Shown: piece after piece, positions 34,819 through 39,241 of the stretch
Layout of the letters: every line of letters begins with the position of its first letter
Position numbering within the stretch: position 1 is the first letter of the stretch
Assembly: GCA_944387205.1 (NCBI GenBank)
Contig: CALXDZ010000008.1
Span: forward strand, 1-39,241
DNA from: an uncultured Oscillospiraceae bacterium
Lineage (GTDB): Bacteria > Bacillota > Clostridia > Oscillospirales > Oscillospiraceae
DNA: 39,241 nt
Reading direction: 5' to 3'
Position numbers and translations under genes: made by a program
The notes under the pieces: generated by a model
Database searches by the model: none
Told to the model about the DNA's origin: nothing
The model's input: the letters and a program-made list of their open reading frames with translations, nothing else

Positions 34819-35910
34819 ATGAAGAAGTACCTTACTCCCATACTGTTTCTTGTCATTTCCTTGACTGTGGTCACCATGGCTCTGGCTGCCGGAGGCGACG
34901 CCTCCGACCCTCTGGCCTCCCTGTCCTATCTCACCGGCACCTTTCAAAGCAAGGTAGACTCTGCCGTGGACCAGCGATTGGATACCTCTGACGCACTGCT
35001 GCTCCAGCAGACAGATGCCAAGCTCTCCGGCGGCAGCGGCGGCGCCCCATTGACAGAGGTCCGGCTCAAATCCGGCGATGTGCTTCAGGGTTCCACCGGC
35101 ATGGACTGTATGCTTCTAGCCGGCACCGCGAAGGTCACCTTCTCCTCTGGTGCCGTGGTGGACCTGACCACCGGTCAAGAGGTCCCCAGCGGCACCGCCC
35201 TCACCGTCCGGCACAAGTATTTGGTGGCAGAGGACACCTCCGCTGCCTTTACCGTCACCTCTCAAACCGCCGTAGTGGACTATGAGGGCGTGGCCTCCTT
35301 CACCTATTCCACCTCCACGGATTACAACGCCATTGCCTCGGCCCTCAAGGAGCTGAATCTCTTCAAGGGCAGCTACACCGGCTACGGTCAGGGCTATGAC
35401 CTGGAGGTCTCTGCCACCCGTATCCAGGCTCTTATTATGTTCATCCGGGTCCTGGGCGAGGAGGAAGCTGCTCTCAACTGGACCGGTACCACTCCCTTCA
35501 CTGACATCGCTCACGGCTCCCTGTCTGAACACTATGTGGGCTATGCCCTAGAAAAGGGCTACACCAACGGCTATACCGCCACGCTGTTCAAGCCTGACTT
35601 GGCCGTCACCGCCAATCAGTATATGGAGTTCATGCTCCGAGCCCTGGGATACAGCAGTGCTGCCAACACAGATCTCTCCAATACCCTGGCCCGGGCCCTG
35701 ACCGCCGGTGTCATCACCAGCGGAGAGATGACCATGCTTCAGACCCACACTTTCTTACGGGCCCAGCTGGTCTATGTCTCCTACTACGCCCTGGAGGCCA
35801 CTCTCAGCGGCAGCTCTCAGACTCTGCGGTCCAAGCTGCTTTCCGCCGGTGTCTTTACCCAGGCCGACGCCATCACTGCAGATACTTTGGTCACCAGCGC
35901 AAGATTGTAG
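34819..35910 (+). CDS. S-layer-homology domain protein
   Basis: A 363-residue secreted protein. It has a signal peptide (1 to about 24, YLTPILFLVISLTVVTMALA), an amphipathic N-terminal region, and a beta-rich domain (about 70-165; VRLKSGDVLQGSTGMDCMLL). The C-terminal half contains SLH-like repeats with TRIQALIMFIRVLGEEEAA, TPFTDI, YVGYALEKGYTNGYT and NQYMEFMLRALGY. SLH modules bind pyruvylated cell-wall polymers, so the protein is probably wall-attached. The last repeat is degenerate. It has no strong promoter of its own and may depend on read-through from rex. Confidence 0.85.
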   Translation: MKKYLTPILFLVISLTVVTMALAAGGDASDPLASLSYLTGTFQSKVDSAVDQRLDTSDALLLQQTDAKLSGGSGGAPLTEVRLKSGDVLQGSTGMDCMLLAGTAKVTFSSGAVVDLTTGQEVPSGTALTVRHKYLVAEDTSAAFTVTSQTAVVDYEGVASFTYSTSTDYNAIASALKELNLFKGSYTGYGQGYDLEVSATRIQALIMFIRVLGEEEAALNWTGTTPFTDIAHGSLSEHYVGYALEKGYTNGYTATLFKPDLAVTANQYMEFMLRALGYSSAANTDLSNTLARALTAGVITSGEMTMLQTHTFLRAQLVYVSYYALEATLSGSSQTLRSKLLSAGVFTQADAITADTLVTSARL

Positions 35911-35911
35911 C

Positions 35912-35938
35912 ACGCTTTTCATCCTGGCGCATACTATG
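35912..35938 (+). promoter_or_regulatory. Possible sporulation-type promoter
   Basis: AC, a 16-bp gap and CATACTATG resemble the sigma-K pattern (AC, about 17 bp, CATAnnnTA), and CATACTA also fits the sigma-G -10. It precedes the small Cys-rich protein gene. A hairpin-like dyad (AGGTCGG/CCGGCCT) follows at 35944-35961. The evidence is weak by eye. Confidence 0.35.
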
Positions 35939-35984
35939 AAGTGAGGTCGGTCGACCGGCCTACGATTTCATAGGAGGTTCTCTT

Positions 35985-36134
35985 ATGTGCTGTAATCAGG
36001 GTAACTTTGGTGGGGGCAACTGCTGCTGGATCATCATTCTGCTGATCATCATCTGGTGCTGCTGCGGTTCCAGCGGAATGGGCAGCTGTGGCTGCAACAA
36101 CAACTGCGGCTGCAATTCTTCTCCCTGCTGCTAA
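35985..36134 (+). CDS. Tiny Cys-rich single-span protein
   Basis: A 49-residue protein, too short for many gene callers. It has 13 cysteines in clusters (CC at 2-3, CC at 13-14, CCC at 25-27, CGC, CGC, CC at the end) flanking a very hydrophobic segment WIIILLIIIW (15-24). It resembles the small Cys-rich/YjcZ-type proteins of spore-formers, but I cannot name a family. The ribosome site TAGGAGG is ideal and a strong terminator follows 28 bp after the stop, so the gene is convincing. Confidence 0.75.
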   Translation: MCCNQGNFGGGNCCWIIILLIIIWCCCGSSGMGSCGCNNNCGCNSSPCC

Positions 36135-36162
36135 AACTCCGTGCATATCCTCAACCGGATCT

Positions 36163-36195
36163 CCCGCGCCCAATCAGGGCGCGGGGGATTTTTTT
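36163..36195 (+). terminator. Rho-independent terminator
   Basis: CCCGCGCCC and GGGCGCGGG form a 9-bp GC stem with an AATCA loop, followed by GGA and seven T residues. Confidence 0.92.
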
Positions 36196-36291
36196 GTGCG
36201 CATCCTTCCTTTCCCTTTTCCCAGAGACTGCCAAATGTTTTGACCTAAATTCATCATTTCGCCGAATTCTTCCTTTTGCACCGCCCTGAGG

Positions 36292-36323
36292 TTGACAGTT
36301 CATAGGGCAGGTGCTACTATAAT
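36292..36323 (+). promoter_or_regulatory. nrdD promoter
   Basis: A perfect TTGACA is followed after 17 bp by TACTAT, which overlaps a perfect TATAAT (36318-36323, 20 bp from the -35). The arrangement copies that of the pyr promoter. The leader to the nrdD ATG is about 145 nt. Confidence 0.65.
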
Positions 36324-36355
36324 TTGCGTCATCATTTTTCAAAATCAAAAGGAGA

Positions 36356-36371
36356 ACACAAGATATAGTGT
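36356..36371 (+). promoter_or_regulatory. NrdR-box-like dyad in the nrdD leader
   Basis: ACACAAGATATAGTGT matches the 16-bp NrdR box consensus (acaCwAtATaTwGtgt) except at position 7. NrdR represses ribonucleotide reductase genes when dATP is high. Usually two boxes occur about 31 bp apart; I see no clear second one. It lies downstream of the predicted -10. Confidence 0.6.
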
Positions 36372-36473
36372 TTTCCTTTTCTTTCGGTTTTGCGTTGTTT
36401 TTGAATATTTTTGATGGAAACAGGCGAAAAACAGGCACAATTTAAAATTATCACGAAGCAAGGGGCGAACTTC

Positions 36474-38810
36474 ATGACAATCACCAGGATCAAGAAAAGA
36501 GACGGCCGTATCGTTGACTTCGACGAGTCAAAGATCGTCCATGCCATTGCCAAGGCCTTTGACGCCACCTATAAGCCGGGACAGACCGAGGTGGTCCAGA
36601 AGCTGGCGGACGAGGTGACCTCCATTATCGAGGTGGAGGGTGTGGACGAGCCTGAGGTGGAGCACATCCAGGACCTGGTGGAGCGGGTTTTGATGGACAA
36701 CGGCTATGTTCAGACCGCCAAGGCCTACATCCTCTACCGCAATGAGCGCAGCCGCGCCCGGGAGATGAACACCCGCCTCATGAAGATCTATGAGGATATC
36801 ACCTATGCCGACGCCATCGACAGTGATATCAAGCGGGAAAATGCCAACATCGACGGCGACACCGCCATGGGCTCCATGCTCAAGTATGGCAGCGAGGGAG
36901 CCAAGCAATTCTATCAGATGTTCGTCCTCAAGCCCGAGCACGCCAAGGCCCACCGGGAGGGTGACATCCACATCCACGATCTGGACTTCTACACTCTGAC
37001 CACCACCTGCACCCAGATCGACATCATCAAGCTGTTTCAGGGCGGCTTCTGCACCGGCCACGGCGCCCTGCGGGAGCCCAACGACATCAGCTCCTATTCT
37101 GCCCTGGCCTGCATCGCCATCCAGTCCAACCAGAACGACCAGCACGGCGGACAAGCCATCGTCAACTTTGACTACGGTATGGCCATCGGCGTGCGCAAGA
37201 CCTTTGTACGGGTCTACCGCCAGAATCTGGCCCGGGCTCTGATGCTGGAGCAGGGATTGGAGGACCCGGAAGAGGATCTGAAGGCCCTGATCGCTGCCAT
37301 TGGAGAGGAGACCGGTCTGCGACCTACCCTGGAGGACTGCGAGGCCTATCTGGACACGGAGCGGCCCCGTCTCATGGCCCAGTTTGGCATCGATGAGGAA
37401 GAGGCCCGCAAGGAGCAGAAATTTGCTCACTCCCGGGCCGTAAAGGAGACCGACCGGGCCACCTATCAGGCTATGGAAGCCTTTATCCACAACCTGAACA
37501 CCATGCACTCCCGAGCCGGTGCTCAGACACCTTTCTCCTCCATCAACTACGGCTGCGACACCTCCCCCGAGGGCCGTATGGTCATGCGGAACGTCTTGCT
37601 GGCCACCGAAGCAGGTCTTGGCAACGGCGAGACCCCCATCTTCCCCATCCAGATCTTCCGGGTGAAGGAGGGCATCAACTACAACCCCGGCGAGCCCAAC
37701 TACGACCTGTTCCAGCTGGCCATCCGGTGCAGCGCCAAGCGCCTGTTTCCCAACTTCAGCTTCATCGACGCCCCCTTCAACCTTCAGTACTACGATCCCA
37801 AGCGGCCTGAGACGGAGATCGCCTATATGGGCTGCCGCACCCGGGTCATCGGCAATGTATACGATCCCACCCGGGAGATCTGCAACCAGCGGGGCAATCT
37901 GAGCTTCACCACCATCAACCTGCCCCGCCTGGGCATCAAGGCCAAGGGCGATCTGGATGTGTTCTTCGAGTCCCTGGACCACATGATGGACATCTGTGTG
38001 GACCAGCTGCTGGAGCGCTTTGAGATCCAGTGCCGGAAAAAGGTCCGCAACTTCCCCTTCCTTATGGGGCAGGGCGTATGGCTGGACAGCGAGAAGCTGG
38101 GCTGGAACGATGAGGTCCGCGAGGTGCTCAAGCACGGCACGCTGTCCGTGGGCTTCATCGGCCTGGCGGAGACTCTGGTGGCCCTGACGGGGCAGCACCA
38201 CGGCCAGAGCGAGCGGGCCCAGCGTCTGGGCCTGGAGATCATTGCCCACATGCGGGCCCGGATGGACGAGGAGTCCAAGAAGCGGGGGCTGAACTTCTCT
38301 CTGCTGGCCACTCCAGCAGAAGGTCTCAGCGGCCGGTTCATCAAGATCGACAAGGAGCGCTTCGGCATCCTGCCGGGCATCACCGACCGGGAGTACTACA
38401 CCAACAGCTTCCATATCCCTGTCTACTTCCCCATCTCTGCCTTCCGCAAAATTGAGCTGGAGGCCCCCTATCACGCCCTGACCAACGCCGGCCACATCAG
38501 CTACGTGGAGATGGACGGCGATCCTTTGCAGAATCTGTCCGCCTTTGAAAAGGTCATCCGCTGCATGAAGGAGCAGGGCATCGGCTACGGCTCCGTGAAC
38601 CATCCGGTGGACCGAGACCCCTGCTGCGGTTATACCGGCATTATCAACGACGAGTGCCCCGGCTGTGGCCGCAAGGAAAATGAGGGAGAGGTGGGCTTTG
38701 AGCGCATCCGCCGCATCACCGGCTACCTGGTGGGCACCGTGGACCGCTTCAATAACGCCAAGAGGGCGGAAGAACGGGACCGCGTTAAGCACTCCGTCAC
38801 CGAGGACTAA
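36474..38810 (+). CDS. nrdD: Anaerobic ribonucleoside-triphosphate reductase (class III)
   Basis: NrdD makes deoxynucleotides under anoxia using a glycyl radical. The 778-residue protein begins with an ATP-cone allosteric domain (about 1-95, KRDGRIVDFDESKI). The barrel follows, with the glycyl loop near the C-terminus: RITGYLVG, radical Gly about G750. The zinc region has C717/C718 and the CPGCG pair C728/C731. I chose the ATG at 36474 because it gives the standard N-terminus; an upstream in-frame ATG at 36411 would add 21 residues. The activating enzyme NrdG is not in the window. The last 22 codons, right after the glycyl loop, are repeated twice downstream. Confidence 0.95.
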   Translation: MTITRIKKRDGRIVDFDESKIVHAIAKAFDATYKPGQTEVVQKLADEVTSIIEVEGVDEPEVEHIQDLVERVLMDNGYVQTAKAYILYRNERSRAREMNTRLMKIYEDITYADAIDSDIKRENANIDGDTAMGSMLKYGSEGAKQFYQMFVLKPEHAKAHREGDIHIHDLDFYTLTTTCTQIDIIKLFQGGFCTGHGALREPNDISSYSALACIAIQSNQNDQHGGQAIVNFDYGMAIGVRKTFVRVYRQNLARALMLEQGLEDPEEDLKALIAAIGEETGLRPTLEDCEAYLDTERPRLMAQFGIDEEEARKEQKFAHSRAVKETDRATYQAMEAFIHNLNTMHSRAGAQTPFSSINYGCDTSPEGRMVMRNVLLATEAGLGNGETPIFPIQIFRVKEGINYNPGEPNYDLFQLAIRCSAKRLFPNFSFIDAPFNLQYYDPKRPETEIAYMGCRTRVIGNVYDPTREICNQRGNLSFTTINLPRLGIKAKGDLDVFFESLDHMMDICVDQLLERFEIQCRKKVRNFPFLMGQGVWLDSEKLGWNDEVREVLKHGTLSVGFIGLAETLVALTGQHHGQSERAQRLGLEIIAHMRARMDEESKKRGLNFSLLATPAEGLSGRFIKIDKERFGILPGITDREYYTNSFHIPVYFPISAFRKIELEAPYHALTNAGHISYVEMDGDPLQNLSAFEKVIRCMKEQGIGYGSVNHPVDRDPCCGYTGIINDECPGCGRKENEGEVGFERIRRITGYLVGTVDRFNNAKRAEERDRVKHSVTED

Positions 38811-38953
38811 AACCGCCTTCCCGGCGGTCCACGGCCGCCGCAAAGCGGCGTACAAGCGTTTTGACGAAGTCAAAACCTTGCCGCAGGCGGAATTCACTTC
38901 CGCCGAGGATACCATTTCCCCTGGTGGGCCCCGCAAAGGGCGCCTTTGCGGGG
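38811..38953 (+). repeat. Hairpin-packed 143-bp element, copy A
   Basis: Five successive inverted repeats fill this non-coding spacer: CCGCC/GGCGG, GCCGC-AAA-GCGGC, GTTTTGAC-GAA-GTCAAAAC, GGCGGAA-TTCAC-TTCCGCC and a 13-bp stem GGCCCCGCAAAGG with its complement. There is no strong T run. It may act as a 3' processing or stability element of nrdD mRNA, or be a non-autonomous repeat. Confidence 0.75.
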
Positions 38954-39020
38954 CCGCTTCAATAACGCCAAGAGGGCGGAAGAACGGGACCGCGTTAAGC
39001 ACTCCGTCACCGAGGACTAA

Positions 39021-39163
39021 AACCGCCTTCCCAGCGGTCCACGGCCACCGCAAAGCGACGTACAAGCGTTTTGACGGAATCAAAACCTTGCCGCAGGCGG
39101 AATTCACTTCCGCCGAGGATGTCATTTCCCCTGGGGGTCCCCGCAAAGGGCACCTTTGCGGGC
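39021..39163 (+). repeat. Hairpin-packed 143-bp element, copy B
   Basis: The second copy of the spacer has the same order of inverted repeats. Substitutions shorten the first three stems. The GGCGGAA/TTCCGCC stem is unchanged, and the last stem keeps CCCGCAAAGG/CCTTTGCGGG. This copy is followed directly by the third, diverged NrdD C-terminal coding segment. Confidence 0.75.
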
Positions 39164-39241
39164 CCGCTTTAATAACGCCAAGAGAGCCGAGGAGCGGGAC
39201 CGAGTCAAGCATTCCCTCACTGAGGACTAACTGCCTTTCCG

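Larger units (their letters stand above)
38744..39241 (+). repeat. 210-bp tandem repeat carrying the nrdD 3' end
   Basis: Units begin at 38744, 38954 and 39164, exactly 210 bp apart; the third runs out of the window. Each starts with 67 bp encoding the last 21 residues and stop of NrdD (RFNNAKRAEERDRV then KHS.TED). A 143-bp spacer follows. Units 1 and 2 are identical over the coding part and differ at roughly a dozen positions in the spacer. Unit 3 differs from unit 1 in 10 of 22 codons, nine of them silent. The downstream copies lack a start, so they are gene-end fragments. Confidence 0.95.

Noticed and set aside
38811..39163. Possible CRISPR array from the regular 210-bp spacing
   Set aside because: The repeated unit is 210 bp, contains the end of nrdD, and has no short direct repeats with unique spacers; no cas genes are present.
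36528..39212. 894-codon open frame on the minus strand opposite nrdD and its repeats
   Set aside because: It is the antisense shadow of nrdD in GC-rich DNA. It stays open through the repeats only because 210 is divisible by three. It has no ribosome site and no recognisable domain.

Overview
The window looks like chromosomal DNA from a GC-rich, anaerobic, Gram-positive member of the Clostridia, most likely the Oscillospiraceae (Flavonifractor/Lawsonibacter-like). Pointers are a walRK-yycHI-murA-walJ-rlmH cell-wall cluster, Rex, an oxygen-sensitive NrdD, a class 1B PyrD with PyrK, an ATCase regulatory chain PyrI, an S-layer-homology protein, and GC-rich third codon positions. This placement is inferred from gene content, not from a database search.

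Layout. 1-1642 (minus) is an operon smpB, cyclophilin, SDR oxidoreductase that leaves the window. 1925-12333 (plus) holds a NUDIX hydrolase, the WalR/WalK two-component system with YycH and YycI, MurA, WalJ, RlmH, a small DUF2007-like protein and a phosphohexomutase, ending at a strong terminator. 12467-18942 is a nearly complete UMP operon, pyrC-K-D-F-(nitroreductase)-E-B-I, with its own promoter, a perfect dyad at the predicted transcription start and a terminator. Only carbamoyl phosphate synthase is missing. It is followed by a type Ic aspartate aminotransferase, which could make the aspartate used by ATCase, and a radical SAM protein. 21251-26985 is accessory: a cysteine-rich protein, a GIY-YIG protein, an EamA transporter, a minus-strand flavodoxin / CrtO-like acyltransferase / UgtP-like glycosyltransferase / VOC group, and small membrane proteins. 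26994-30322 (minus) is a metF-metH pair with a short MetH. 30625-32235 (minus) is an operon for a secreted protein with Asp-rich 18-residue repeats, an ECF sigma factor and an RsgI-like anti-sigma factor. 32378-34036 is AT-rich and nearly gene-free, containing a tRNA-Arg(CCG), hairpins and a decayed repeat. 34037-38810 holds rex with a Rex-like operator on its promoter, an SLH protein, a tiny Cys-rich membrane protein, and nrdD with a promoter and an NrdR-box-like dyad.

The most unusual structure is at the right edge. The last 67 bp of nrdD plus a hairpin-packed 143-bp spacer form a unit repeated at exactly 210 bp, so three in-frame copies of the NrdD C-terminus lie in tandem. The third copy differs from the first almost only at synonymous third positions, so it diverged while still under protein-level selection. 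A diverged copy of the spacer lies next to the tRNA-Arg gene. The sigma/anti-sigma/repeat-protein operon and the acyltransferase-glycosyltransferase pair are the next most interesting gene systems.
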